From assembly GCA_964387865.1 (NCBI GenBank), contig CAYLXC010000001.1, positions 52,724 to 116,723 of the forward strand: a stretch of DNA of 64,000 nt, given 5' to 3'. This document shows, one piece after another, positions 34,031 to 43,084 of this stretch (positions within the stretch are counted from its first letter, which is position 1; each line of letters begins with the position of its first letter). The position numbers were made by a program, and so were the translations under genes. Origin of the DNA: CAYLXC01 sp964387865 (lineage in GTDB: Bacteria; Patescibacteriota; Microgenomatia; Daviesbacterales; UBA10151). Below the pieces are notes generated by a model. It was not told the origin of the DNA. It did no database searches and was given only the letters and a program-made list of their open reading frames with translations.

Positions 34031-35167
34031 ATGAAACTATTCTCCTGGGCAATTGTGCAAATTTTTATTTTAGTCTTTCTCCAATTTTTGATTAGCAACA
34101 TCAAACTTCTTGGTAAACCTCCTAGCGGAGATTTTGCTTATTTTTATAATACGGGCCAAAGAGTATTAATAGGACAAAATCCTTATATAAGAGAGGGTGA
34201 ACCATTTTTAAGAAATCCTCCACCTGCCTTATTGATTTATTCCCTATTGCCGTTGGTTCCTATTAAGATCAGTCAGATTACTTTTTTTGCTATTTCCTTT
34301 ATGGCATTTTTTATTGGATCATATTTCCTTTTTAATGCTATTGGCTACAGACCAGGCTGGACACATTGGCTAATTTATTTTATAGCAGTTTTGATTTTTT
34401 TCCCTTTTAGGTATACACTTGGTTCAGGACACATTAATAATTTATTATTTTTGTTTATTGTGCTAACTTTTTACTTTCTTAAACGAAAGAATGAAATTGC
34501 CTCAGGATTTTTTCTGGCAACTGCAATATTATTATCTGTCACTCCTCTATTTTTAGCAGTTATTTTATTTTTACAAAAAAAGTTCAAAATCCTTCTTTGG
34601 ACTATTTTAAGTTTAATTACTGTATCTTTTGTAACTCTTTTAAGATTTGGGTTCGAAATATTCAAGAATTATCTCTCTGCTTCAACCTCATATTTAGATT
34701 TTGGTATATCCGCATATTATAATCAATCGCTAGCTGCTTTATTTACCAGAATTTTTAATGATCCAGGACTTACACAAAGTATTATATTTATTATTTTGAT
34801 ATGTTCTTTATTATATTTCTTCTACTTAATATTTAAGACCAAAGACAATACAGATCAAGGTATAATCATTTGGAATATTGGTGTAATTTATTTAATTATA
34901 TTTGCTCCATTTGCGTGGCAATATCATTTTGTAATAACTATTTTCCCACTACTTACAACTTCTTATTTGATCTTAAAAACTAAGCAAGGTTTCATATTTT
35001 TATTCATTGTTGCGCTTTCTTATTCTTTGATCGGTTACAATATCAAACATCCGCAAATATTTGATAAACTAAATATTATTGGACAAATTATTCTATCTCA
35101 CGTTTTGATAGGTACTTTTATCTTGCTTATATTAAATTTTTATCTTTTAAGAAAAGTTAAAATTTAA
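34031..35167 (+). CDS. GT87/DUF2029-like membrane glycosyltransferase
   Basis: A 378-residue polytopic protein with about ten helices. The first loop reads GDFAYFYNTGQRVLIGQNPY and then LRNPPPALLIYSLLPL, the pattern of DUF2029/GT87 mannosyltransferases. A TTGTCA and TAAACT pair ends 6 nt before the ATG, so the mRNA is probably leaderless. It is convergent with rny with no gap. Confidence 0.75.
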   Translation: MKLFSWAIVQIFILVFLQFLISNIKLLGKPPSGDFAYFYNTGQRVLIGQNPYIREGEPFLRNPPPALLIYSLLPLVPIKISQITFFAISFMAFFIGSYFLFNAIGYRPGWTHWLIYFIAVLIFFPFRYTLGSGHINNLLFLFIVLTFYFLKRKNEIASGFFLATAILLSVTPLFLAVILFLQKKFKILLWTILSLITVSFVTLLRFGFEIFKNYLSASTSYLDFGISAYYNQSLAALFTRIFNDPGLTQSIIFIILICSLLYFFYLIFKTKDNTDQGIIIWNIGVIYLIIFAPFAWQYHFVITIFPLLTTSYLILKTKQGFIFLFIVALSYSLIGYNIKHPQIFDKLNIIGQIILSHVLIGTFILLILNFYLLRKVKI

Positions 35168-36547
35168 CTATTGCGGTGCAGTCATTGTTGTTTCTGTGGC
35201 ACGAGTTTCTCTTACGGCAGTAATTTTAACAGCTCCCGGAACCATAACTTCTTTGGAGATTCTCTCAGCTATATCATGAACTAACTTAGGCAATTCATCA
35301 TCTGAAATTTTCTCAGGAACAACAATCACCCTTACTTCCCTTCCTGCCTGAACTGCAAAAGCTCTCTCAACTCCCTCAAATGAAACTGCAATTTTTTCTA
35401 TATCATCCATCCTCTTTATATAATCTTCAACATTTTCATGTCTTGCACCCGGTCTTCCACCTGATATGGCATCAGCAATGTATACCAGAATTGATTCAAT
35501 TGAAGAGAAAGGTTGATCTTCATGATGTTCAGCAATACAATTAACAACTTTTTCGGGCATGTGGAATTTTTTAGCAAGTTGAACACCTTTCTCCACATGA
35601 GTCCCCTCATCACCTTCAGTTACAACTTTACCTACATCATGCAAAAGACAACCGAGTCTAACGATATTGGCATCTGCCCCAATTTCTTTTGCCAAAGCCA
35701 CACCTATTCTTGTTTCCTCTAGAGTATGTTGGATTAAATTTTGACCAAATGAAAATCTATACTTGAATCGTCCTAAAATAGTTACAAGTTCCGCAGATAA
35801 ATTATAAACACCTGCATCTTTACAAAGTTTTTCACCCTCCTCAAGCATTATTTTTTCAAAGTCTTCTTCAGTCTTTTTGACAATTTCCTCAATTCTTTGA
35901 GGCTGGATTCTCCCATCAGCAATTAATCTTTCCAGAGAAACTCTGGCAATCTCACGCCTTACACTATCAAATGATGAAATAATCAAACTGTTGGGAATCT
36001 CATCATCCATAATCACATCAACTCCAGTTGCTTGCTCAAAAGTCCTAATATTTCTTCCCTCCTTTCCAATAATCCTTCCTTTAACTTCTTCATCCGGCAA
36101 ATTCACTCTTGATGTTGTAAACTCTGAGATATAATCAGTAAAACCATGACGCATGGCATCTGCTAATATTTCTTTTGCTTTCTCATTTGCCGTCACTTTT
36201 ATTTCTTCTTCTGCCTCAACAATTTTTTTGGAAATCTCGACTGCCAGATCATTCTCAACTTGTTCCAAAAGAATTTTCTTGGCTTCATCGGCAGACATCC
36301 TGGACGATTTTTCTAACTTCTCTATTAAATCTTTTCTTATTTTTTCTAATTGTTCTAATTTTTCATCAATTAATTTTTGCTTTTCTGATATTTGTCTTTC
36401 CCGCTCTTCTAGAATTCCTTCTCTCTTTGCCAAATCCGATTCACGATTAGAAAAATTTCCACCAGATTGTGGAATACTTTGAGAACCAAAATTCTTGGGG
36501 CCGAAGCTTCTTTGCATATTTTTTGGAAAATTAGAAAATAACTCCAA
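35168..36547 (-). CDS. rny: Ribonuclease Y
   Basis: A 459-residue endoribonuclease that starts mRNA decay. It has a coiled coil (about 35-130), a KH domain with GRIIGKEGRNIRTFEQATGVD (about 160-185), and an HD domain with LLHDVGK plus ISGGRPGAR. The usual N-terminal membrane helix is missing: the protein begins with a polar Gly/Ser/Asn-rich stretch, so it may be cytosolic. No upstream in-frame helix is apparent. Confidence 0.93.
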   Translation of the reverse strand: MELFSNFPKNMQRSFGPKNFGSQSIPQSGGNFSNRESDLAKREGILEERERQISEKQKLIDEKLEQLEKIRKDLIEKLEKSSRMSADEAKKILLEQVENDLAVEISKKIVEAEEEIKVTANEKAKEILADAMRHGFTDYISEFTTSRVNLPDEEVKGRIIGKEGRNIRTFEQATGVDVIMDDEIPNSLIISSFDSVRREIARVSLERLIADGRIQPQRIEEIVKKTEEDFEKIMLEEGEKLCKDAGVYNLSAELVTILGRFKYRFSFGQNLIQHTLEETRIGVALAKEIGADANIVRLGCLLHDVGKVVTEGDEGTHVEKGVQLAKKFHMPEKVVNCIAEHHEDQPFSSIESILVYIADAISGGRPGARHENVEDYIKRMDDIEKIAVSFEGVERAFAVQAGREVRVIVVPEKISDDELPKLVHDIAERISKEVMVPGAVKITAVRETRATETTMTAPQ

Positions 36548-36632
36548 ATTAAATGGAGCTTTGAGGATTTAAAGTTGTAGAAACTAATACATTCATAACT
36601 TATCCTATATTTCTGATTTTCCTATACTTATT

Positions 36633-37292
36633 TTACCGCTTTTCAATAAAGTTTGCAACAATATCTTTAACTTGGGAATATCCAAAACCTCTCCTCAAAA
36701 GAAAATCATATGCTTTCTTTTTAAATACCAGGGAAGGTAAATTTCTCCAAACCTCCACTTTTTTCGCCAGCAATTTCACTGCAACTTCTTTTTCTCTGTC
36801 GACTGTAGACTGTAGACTGATGACTTCTTCAATAATTTCCCTTCCAATTCCTTTTTGAAATAACTCCGCTTTTATTCTCTGAGGCCCATATTTTCGCAAT
36901 CTACTCTCTGTCCATGCTCGTGCAAACTGCACATCATCTAAAATACCTTTCTTTTTTAGTTTATCCACTATGGAATCAACAACAATCTGGGATATTTCAT
37001 CTTTCTCTTTAATTTTTCTCTTAAAAGACAAATTTCTTAAATACTCCCTTGCTTCTTTTTCCGACCTTTGCCTTATTCCAAACCATCTATACATTCGTTC
37101 CATCATCTTTCCAACCTCTGCCTCAAATAAAATTTTATCCAGGTCCTCCAGATTAATCTCTTTTCCCACCACTAAACGTCTGTTAACAACCAAATCCTCA
37201 CCTGCCCCAAAAGCAAATTCCCCATCCAAAAAAATATTAAAACGACGCGGGGTATTTTTCTGCGGATCAACTGAAGTAATTTTCATTAACAA
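36633..37292 (-). CDS. recX: Regulatory protein RecX
   Basis: A 219-residue RecX that modulates RecA filaments. It shows the tandem three-helix repeats (RQRSEKEAREYLRNL and KKGILDDVQFARAWTESRLR). Residues around SLQSTVDREKE are encoded by a small direct repeat (GACTGTAGACTGTAGACTGA) near 36800. It lies downstream of recA with two small membrane protein genes between. Confidence 0.88.
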   Translation of the reverse strand: MLMKITSVDPQKNTPRRFNIFLDGEFAFGAGEDLVVNRRLVVGKEINLEDLDKILFEAEVGKMMERMYRWFGIRQRSEKEAREYLRNLSFKRKIKEKDEISQIVVDSIVDKLKKKGILDDVQFARAWTESRLRKYGPQRIKAELFQKGIGREIIEEVISLQSTVDREKEVAVKLLAKKVEVWRNLPSLVFKKKAYDFLLRRGFGYSQVKDIVANFIEKR

Positions 37293-37325
37293 GATTATAC
37301 TCCTTGTTATTTATAAGAGAAAAAA

Positions 37326-37478
37326 CTACTTTCTTATTCTGTGCTCAGTTCTTTTGGAGGAACTTTTTCTTTCCGGCAGAAAGTAAGCATATAGAAAAAC
37401 ACCTACGATAAGTCCCACAAAAACCATAATAGGGTAGACTATTCCAATTAAAATGGCTCCCAATGTCTTATCATCCAT
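37326..37478 (-). CDS. Small membrane protein in the recA-recX interval
   Basis: A 50-residue protein, MDDKTLGAILIGIVYPIMVF..., with one long membrane helix (about 6-34) and a basic C-terminus (RKSSSKRTEHRIRK), so the tail probably faces the cytoplasm. It overlaps the stop of the upstream small gene by 8 nt, supporting translation. Function unknown. Confidence 0.65.
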   Translation of the reverse strand: MDDKTLGAILIGIVYPIMVFVGLIVGVFLYAYFLPERKSSSKRTEHRIRK

Positions 37479-37710
37479 AATTCTTAACTATCCTTTTTGA
37501 ATACCTTTTAAAATAAAAGGATAAACTTATAAATCCTAAAGCTAAAATGAAGTTTACCACAGCAACAATTGCCAATACAAGAAGAGGAAAACTTGAAACT
37601 AAATAAATAACTAATGGAGCTCCTAACACCCCTTTTGCAATATCCATAAAGAATTTCGCAAGATCCTTAAGTTCATCCGCTTCCAATTTTCCCAAAATTC
37701 TCTTAACCAT
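37471..37710 (-). CDS. Small two-helix membrane protein
   Basis: A 79-residue protein with an amphipathic N-terminus (KLEADELKDLAKFFMDIAKG) and two hydrophobic segments (about 30-70), ending in basic residues. It starts 8 nt after recA. No family recognised. Confidence 0.65.
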   Translation of the reverse strand: MVKRILGKLEADELKDLAKFFMDIAKGVLGAPLVIYLVSSFPLLVLAIVAVVNFILALGFISLSFYFKRYSKRIVKNYG

Positions 37711-37718
37711 TAAATTTC

Positions 37719-38786
37719 TTATGCCGCTTCTTCGACTACGCCTGCACCTTCTTCTTGGGGTCCAACTACAATTTTATCCCCTCCGTTACTCTTTTTTCCC
37801 CAGGCTTCCCTGATTTCCTTTTCCAATTTTTCAGCTTCTTTTTTATTTTCTTTAAGATAGGCACTGGCAGCCCCTCTTCCTTGACCCAATAACTTTTCAC
37901 CCCATTTTATAAATGCTCCTGATTTAGTTAAAATCCCAAGTTCAATACCTACATCCAAAAGTTCACCTTCGTGAGATACTCCATTTTCATTCATATCAAA
38001 TTCTGCAATCCTGAATGGAGGAGCAACTTTATTTTTTACAACCTTAACTCTGTGTCTTGATCCAACAACCATATCCCCGTCTTTAATATTTTCAATTCTT
38101 CTAATATCAAGTCTTATTGAAGTATAAAACTTTAGAGCCAGACCACCAGGAGTTGTTTCCGGATTTCCAAACATAACTCCAATTTTTTGTCGAAGTTGGT
38201 TGGTAAAAATTACTATGGTATTAGTATTGGAAATAGCCGCAGTTAATTTGCGTAAAGCTTGAGACATAAGTCTTGCTTGCATCCCCATAACTGCATCACC
38301 CATCTCGCCCTCCAACTCTGCGCGAGGTACCAGTGCGGCAACAGAATCAATTACCAAAACATCAATACCTCCCGAGCGAATCAACGTTTCTGCAATTTCT
38401 AAAGCCTGCTCACCGGTATCCGGTTGAGAAATCAAAAGATCATCCAAATTTACCCCGATTTTTTGAGCCCTTTGAGGATCCAAAGCATGTTCAGCATCTA
38501 TAAATGCCGCAACCCCATCTTTTTTTTGTGCCTCAGCTATAACATGAAGACAGATAGTAGTTTTTCCAGATGCCTCAGGGCCAAAAACTTCAATAATCCT
38601 TCCTTTTGGCAAGCCGCCAACACCTAATGCAAGATCTAAAGCAATGGAACCTGTGGGGATAACTTGTGTGGTTAACTTTTCAACTCTTTCTCCAAGCCTC
38701 ATTATTGCACCCATGCCATATTGTTTTTGAATTTGAGCCAAAGCGGCAGAAATAGCCAATTTTTTTGCTTCACCATCTTGTGCCAT
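37719..38786 (-). CDS. recA: Recombinase RecA
   Basis: A 355-residue RecA with Walker A GPEASGKTT, the conserved MRLGE and AFIDAEHALDP regions, loop L2 GNPETTPGGLALKFY and the C-terminal acidic tail. Complete. It catalyses strand exchange and LexA-type co-proteolysis. First gene of the recA - small membrane proteins - recX unit. Confidence 0.98.
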   Translation of the reverse strand: MAQDGEAKKLAISAALAQIQKQYGMGAIMRLGERVEKLTTQVIPTGSIALDLALGVGGLPKGRIIEVFGPEASGKTTICLHVIAEAQKKDGVAAFIDAEHALDPQRAQKIGVNLDDLLISQPDTGEQALEIAETLIRSGGIDVLVIDSVAALVPRAELEGEMGDAVMGMQARLMSQALRKLTAAISNTNTIVIFTNQLRQKIGVMFGNPETTPGGLALKFYTSIRLDIRRIENIKDGDMVVGSRHRVKVVKNKVAPPFRIAEFDMNENGVSHEGELLDVGIELGILTKSGAFIKWGEKLLGQGRGAASAYLKENKKEAEKLEKEIREAWGKKSNGGDKIVVGPQEEGAGVVEEAA

Positions 38787-38858
38787 AAAACATTTATACC
38801 AAATATTTACCGAATGTCAATACCCCAAAATAGATGATGTATCAATGTATCCATACAT

Positions 38859-39374
38859 CTAAATTAATGGTATGGGGTAGAGAGGAGGTATCCTCAATTT
38901 AATCTTTCTCAGCTCGTCATACCTTTGATGCTCGCCTGCTAATCCAAAATATTCAATAAATTTGTTTCCTATCTTAAAATCTGCTGTATAAATACCTTCA
39001 GGATATAAAACAGCTCTTTCATGCTCAATTTCTTTTTCAAATAAATAATCATCAATTATCTTTTCAGCTATAGAGTCACAAATGTGACCATCAGTCGCCA
39101 AACATTTATCAGCAAACATAATCGGATTGGGTTTATAACCTGCTGCTCTTACCGCATTATTCCAGTTACCAAACCGATTTCTGGCAGCATGATAATGGTT
39201 GAATTCTCTTTTAAGAGGAATTCGTCCGTGTTCAGCATAGAACTTTTTAATCTGATCAAGAATTTCCTTTTCATTTATGGATTGATGTTCTGACCTACAC
39301 TTTACTGAGCAATAAATTCTGTAGTTAAAAATTCTCTTACCACAGAAAGAACAAATGATCCAACTCTTTGCCAT
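38859..39374 (-). CDS. Homing-endonuclease-like protein with zinc finger
   Basis: A 171-residue protein. The N-terminus has two Cys pairs (CSFC and CSVKC), a likely zinc ribbon. Residues about 33-80 (EILDQIKKFYAEHGRIPLKR, then NRFGNWNNAVRAAGYKPNP) match the homing-endonuclease-associated repeat. The C-terminal region with YTADFKIGNKFIEYFG resembles a PD-(D/E)xK or Vsr-like nuclease core. It lies between recA and tRNA-Pro as a free-standing gene rather than in an intron, which suggests a selfish or tRNA-associated element. Confidence 0.7.
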   Translation of the reverse strand: MAKSWIICSFCGKRIFNYRIYCSVKCRSEHQSINEKEILDQIKKFYAEHGRIPLKREFNHYHAARNRFGNWNNAVRAAGYKPNPIMFADKCLATDGHICDSIAEKIIDDYLFEKEIEHERAVLYPEGIYTADFKIGNKFIEYFGLAGEHQRYDELRKIKLRIPPLYPIPLI

Positions 39375-39442
39375 ATCGCCACGATACCCAAACTAAACCC
39401 AAATGTCAATAGAAAAACAAATCCTCAAATGAAAACCTATAG

Positions 39443-39514
39443 TCGGAGATAAGGGAATTGGACCCTTTGCCTCTCGGACCCCATCCGAGCGTTCTACCGA
39501 TGAACTAATCTCCG
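39443..39514 (-). tRNA. tRNA-Pro (GGG anticodon)
   Basis: Minus strand cloverleaf with acceptor CGGAGAT/ATCTCCG, including the C1-G72 pair typical of bacterial tRNA-Pro, D stem GTTC/GAAC, and anticodon stem CTCGG/CCGAG with loop ATGGGGT (anticodon GGG). The T stem is AAGGG/CCCTT but the loop is TCCAATT, so position 55 is C rather than the usual U. CCA is not encoded. Confidence 0.9.
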
Positions 39515-39563
39515 TAAACCTTTGTATTTTATCATCGCTCTTGTTAGAATACTACAAATATAT

Positions 39564-40178
39564 ATGAAATCTATTATTGATGTATCACTACCTATATATG
39601 AAGGGATGATTAGTTATCCTAATAATCCTCCATTTAAAGTTAAGCCATTAAAAACCAAAACCACTTTTATTTCAGAGCTAAATATGAGCTCCCATACTGG
39701 GACCCATATTGATGTCCCCCGCCATGTTTTTGAAGATGGTATTGGAGTTGATAAAATAAATCTTGATCAGCTAATCGGTCCTTGCAGAGTTTTAGACATG
39801 ACACACTGCGAGATATCCATCCAAACTGGGGATCTGGTAAAAGAAAATATCCAGGAAGGTGAGAGAATTTTAGTAAAGACTAAAAATTCACTCCGTGGAT
39901 TCAAAGAATTTTTTCCGGATTATGTTTACTTAGATGGTGATGCAGCTGAATTTCTGGCCCGGAAAAAGATTTCCATTTTCGGCATTGATTCTTTATCCAT
40001 AAAACAAACAGGAAGCGATGATACAAGACCTCACACGGAACTTCTGAAAAATAACATCATTATCATAGAGGGTCTGGACTTATCAGATGTGATACCAGAA
40101 GAATATAATCTTTTTTGTTTACCTCTAAACCTTGTAGGATTAGATGGGACTCCGGCAAGAGTAATACTTACCAGATGA
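39564..40178 (+). CDS. Cyclase family protein (kynurenine-formamidase-like)
   Basis: A 204-residue metal-dependent hydrolase of the cyclase family (PF04199 type) with the signature SSHTGTHIDVPRHVF (HxGTHxDxPxH) and later RPHTELL. Members cleave N-formylkynurenine, isatin or other small amides; substrate unknown. The start MKSIIDVSLPIYEG is preferred over an ATG 14 codons upstream because TAGAAT (39545-39550) and TTGTAT at 17 nt form a promoter between them. It overlaps the next gene by 4 nt (ATGA). Confidence 0.85.
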   Translation: MKSIIDVSLPIYEGMISYPNNPPFKVKPLKTKTTFISELNMSSHTGTHIDVPRHVFEDGIGVDKINLDQLIGPCRVLDMTHCEISIQTGDLVKENIQEGERILVKTKNSLRGFKEFFPDYVYLDGDAAEFLARKKISIFGIDSLSIKQTGSDDTRPHTELLKNNIIIIEGLDLSDVIPEEYNLFCLPLNLVGLDGTPARVILTR

Positions 40179-40963
40179 AATTAATATCTTTAAATACATG
40201 GGGAGGGAAATTTTTTGATCATTTTATTCAATTTGTTAAAGAACATAAAATTAGTACAGACATTTTCTGTTTCCAGGAAATTTTTAGTACTACATCCAGT
40301 GTGAAACAGTTCAATTCTATTCTTAGAGCCAATCTTTTAGAAGAGCTTAACGCTATCTTAACTGATTTTAGATCTTTTTATTTCCCAACACTAGAAGGTT
40401 TTGATGTAAAAGCAAACAAAGTAGATTTTGATCTTCTATACGGACAAGCAATTTTTATAAAAAAGGTTTTAAAAGTAAATAAGTATAAAAATTATTTTAT
40501 ATACCAAGATAAATCATTTAAAACTTTAAAGAAAAATTTTTCCAATCTGTCAACACCTCTTCAATATATTCAATTTACAAAGGATTATAAAGTATTTTCT
40601 ATTTTTAATTTCCATGGAACTGCCCATCCTGCAGCAAAGAAGGATACCCCAAAAAGATTAGAACAATCAAGAAAAGTTAAAAAAATCATTGATAAAACGA
40701 AAGGAGTAAAAATTTTAGTGGGTGATTTTAATTTGTCAATGTATACAAAAAGTATAGATATATTTGAAAAAGATTTATTAAATCTCACTAGAAAATATGA
40801 TATAGAAAGAACCCGAAGTAAACTTAGTCCTTTTTTTGGTAAAAGAAATTTCCAAAAATTTGCTGATTATGCTTTTGTATCTCCTGATGTTAATGTTCTA
40901 AATTTTGAGGTTCCAGACATTAAAATTTCAGATCATCTCCCAATGATCCTTGAATTTTCATAA
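40175..40963 (+). CDS. Endonuclease/exonuclease/phosphatase (EEP) family protein
   Basis: A 262-residue protein starting MKLISLNTWGGKFFD with the EEP pattern: N-terminal LNTWGG, catalytic Glu in CFQEIF, GDFNLS near residue 185, and the C-terminal SDHLP. It may act on nucleic acid, phosphoinositide-like or small phosphate substrates. Translationally coupled to the cyclase gene by ATGA. Confidence 0.85.
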   Translation: MKLISLNTWGGKFFDHFIQFVKEHKISTDIFCFQEIFSTTSSVKQFNSILRANLLEELNAILTDFRSFYFPTLEGFDVKANKVDFDLLYGQAIFIKKVLKVNKYKNYFIYQDKSFKTLKKNFSNLSTPLQYIQFTKDYKVFSIFNFHGTAHPAAKKDTPKRLEQSRKVKKIIDKTKGVKILVGDFNLSMYTKSIDIFEKDLLNLTRKYDIERTRSKLSPFFGKRNFQKFADYAFVSPDVNVLNFEVPDIKISDHLPMILEFS

Positions 40964-40987
40964 CATATCAAATATCATTAGTCTTCT

Positions 40988-41560
40988 ATGGCTGTTGAAT
41001 CTAACATGTTACCACTTGGAACTAAAGCTCCTGATTTTAATTTGATTGACGTGGTATCCGGAGAAACTGTCGCTATCCATGACTTTAAAGATAAAAAAGT
41101 TTTGCTCATTATGTTTATTTGCAGACATTGTCCATACGTTAAACATGTCCAAAATCATTTGGCACAACTTGGCAAAGATTATGCTGATAAAAATATAGCT
41201 ATAGTTGCAATATCCTCCAATGACCCGGAAGCTTATCCGGAGGATGCGCCTGAATCCTTAAAAGAGCAAGCCCAAGAATTAAAATTCACCTTTCCCTACC
41301 TTTTTGATGAAACTCAAAATGTTGCAAAAACTTATACTGCAGCTTGTACTCCTGACTTTTTTCTTTTTGATGCTGATAGGAAATTAGTATATAGAGGTCA
41401 ACTGGATGACTCCAGACCAGAAAGTAATATTCCTGTAACAGGTACTGACTTAAGGGAAGCCATAGATGCTGTATTAAGTAATAATATCCCTGATGTAAAT
41501 CAAAAACCTTCCGTAGGGTGCGGCATCAAATGGAAAGCAGACAACCAACCAAACACTTAA
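40988..41560 (+). CDS. Thioredoxin-fold redoxin (AhpC/TSA-like)
   Basis: A 190-residue protein with the pattern of the redoxin group that has a CxxC site: APDFNLIDV near the N-terminus, then MFICRHCPYVKHVQNHL containing the active-site C-R-H-C, and CTPDFFLFD with the cis-Pro. Probably a cytoplasmic thiol oxidoreductase. It overlaps the acylphosphatase gene by 31 nt. Confidence 0.88.
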   Translation: MAVESNMLPLGTKAPDFNLIDVVSGETVAIHDFKDKKVLLIMFICRHCPYVKHVQNHLAQLGKDYADKNIAIVAISSNDPEAYPEDAPESLKEQAQELKFTFPYLFDETQNVAKTYTAACTPDFFLFDADRKLVYRGQLDDSRPESNIPVTGTDLREAIDAVLSNNIPDVNQKPSVGCGIKWKADNQPNT

Positions 41561-41814
41561 ACATAAAAATTTCAGGTTTTGTCCAGGGAATTTTTTTCAG
41601 ATTAACAGCAAAAGAAAAAGCGGAAAAATTGGACATCAGGGGATTTTCAAGAAATCAGCCAGACGGATCTGTTTATATTGAGGCAGAGGGAGATGAGAAA
41701 AGTTTAAGTGAATTTATAAAATGGTGCCACCAAGGTCCGTCCTTAGCAAAAGTGGAAAAAGTTGAAATATCAGAGGGATTGCTGAAGCATTTCTCAGAAT
41801 TTGAAGCTTATTAA
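41530..41814 (+). CDS. acyP: Acylphosphatase
   Basis: A 94-residue enzyme hydrolysing acyl phosphates. The signature GFVQGIFFR carries the catalytic Arg and GFSRNQPDGSVYIEAEG the catalytic Asn. Starts at MESRQPTKHLNIKI; an ATG four codons earlier also exists. It ends sharing 4 nt with the convergent metK. Confidence 0.92.
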   Translation: MESRQPTKHLNIKISGFVQGIFFRLTAKEKAEKLDIRGFSRNQPDGSVYIEAEGDEKSLSEFIKWCHQGPSLAKVEKVEISEGLLKHFSEFEAY

Positions 41815-42920
41815 ACAATTCTTTCCCAGGGGAATTCTTCGCGCCCGAAGTGGCCATACGCGGCTGTTGGTAAATAAATTGGCCTTTGTAAATCCAAGCC
41901 TTCCAAAATTCCTGCAACTGATGTATCCAAAATTTTATCCATAAAAGAAAGAATTATCTTGTGTGATTTTTTGTTAGTTCCAAAAGTTTCTACATCCTGC
42001 ATAGTTGGCTTTTTTGCCCCAATAAAATAAGCAAGTCTTACCTCCGCTTTTTCAGCTAAGCCATGAGCTACAACATTTTTTGCTAAAAATCTTGCAGCAT
42101 AGGCCCCGCCCCTATCAACCTTTGATGGCTCTTTTCCTGAAAAGCATCCTCCTCCAACCCTTGCATATCCTCCATAAGTATCAACAACAATTTTTCTTCC
42201 GGTTAACCCGCAATCCGATGCAGGCCCGCCATTATGCCAAATTCCTGTCCCATTAACAATTAATTCCTTCTTCTTAATTTTATATCCGAAAGTATCCAAA
42301 ACCGGAGTTACTACTATATTATAAACATCATCCTTTACTTGATTTAAATTTATGGATTCTTTGTGAGGTATAGCAACAACAACTTGCAAAACTTTGTAAG
42401 GTTTGCCGTTTCTATATTCTATAGTTACTTGCGATTTCCCATCCGGTCTAAGATAATCCAACATTTTCTCCTCCCTTACTTGATCCATTCTTTTAACTAA
42501 AGCATGTGCAATCATAATTGGAACGGGCATTAATGTGGAAGTTTCTCTGCAGGCAAAACCAAACATCATGCCCTGGTCTCCTGCCCCTTTTTTCTTAACT
42601 CCTACTGCAATTTCAGGGGATTGTTCATGCACAAAAACCTCAATAGGTGACTTATCTGAAAAATTAAATTTGGGATTTGTATATCCAAGTCTCCTTATTT
42701 GCTCCCTGGCAATTTTTTTGTAATCCACTTTTGCATTCGCGCCTATTTCTCCTGCAATAATTAACCTGTTATTTGCCGCCAGACACTCAATTGCAGTCCT
42801 GCCTTTTGGATCTTGTTTTAATACTTCATCCAAAATTGCATCAGAGATCTGGTCACAAATTTTATCAGGGTGACCGGCACAAACAGATTCTGATGTAAAA
42901 GTTGTTATACCGTTTTTCAT
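41811..42920 (-). CDS. metK: S-adenosylmethionine synthetase
   Basis: A 369-residue enzyme making SAM from methionine and ATP. It contains TSESVCAGHPDKICDQISDA at the N-terminus (catalytic His), GAGDQGMMFGFA, and GGGCFSGKEPSKVDRG. Complete. The start ATG is 8 nt behind a GAGAGG that lies in the terminator hairpin of a SAM riboswitch, so expression should fall when SAM is plentiful. Confidence 0.97.
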   Translation of the reverse strand: MKNGITTFTSESVCAGHPDKICDQISDAILDEVLKQDPKGRTAIECLAANNRLIIAGEIGANAKVDYKKIAREQIRRLGYTNPKFNFSDKSPIEVFVHEQSPEIAVGVKKKGAGDQGMMFGFACRETSTLMPVPIMIAHALVKRMDQVREEKMLDYLRPDGKSQVTIEYRNGKPYKVLQVVVAIPHKESINLNQVKDDVYNIVVTPVLDTFGYKIKKKELIVNGTGIWHNGGPASDCGLTGRKIVVDTYGGYARVGGGCFSGKEPSKVDRGGAYAARFLAKNVVAHGLAEKAEVRLAYFIGAKKPTMQDVETFGTNKKSHKIILSFMDKILDTSVAGILEGLDLQRPIYLPTAAYGHFGREEFPWERIV

Positions 42921-42921
42921 G

Positions 42922-43060
42922 AAAAAAACCTCTCATCAAGAGAGGTCCAAAGTTTGCCCATACTGGACCACATCCCACAATTATGTAAACTAATTGTGAT
43001 TGGCACCGTTCTTTCCGGTTGCCGCCCCGTACCATACAATACAGGATCTCTTGATGCAGA
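42922..43060 (-). promoter_or_regulatory. SAM riboswitch (SAM-I type) controlling metK
   Basis: On the minus strand the leader has the S-box core: ATCAAGAG after P1, GGCAACCGG...CGGTGCCAA forming P3, and a P4 stem CACAATTA/TAATTGTG. P1 pairs TGCATC (43053-43058) with GATGTG (42969-42974). A GGTCCA/TGGACC hairpin follows, perhaps indicating a SAM-I/IV-like variant. The expression platform is CCTCTC-TTGAT-GAGAGG (42929-42945) plus seven T, then ATG. TCTCTTGATG in that platform is a perfect 10-nt complement of CATCAAGAGA in the aptamer's own 5' strand, an apparent antiterminator. Confidence 0.88.
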
Positions 43061-43084
43061 TACTAGTAAACCATAAATCGTCTA

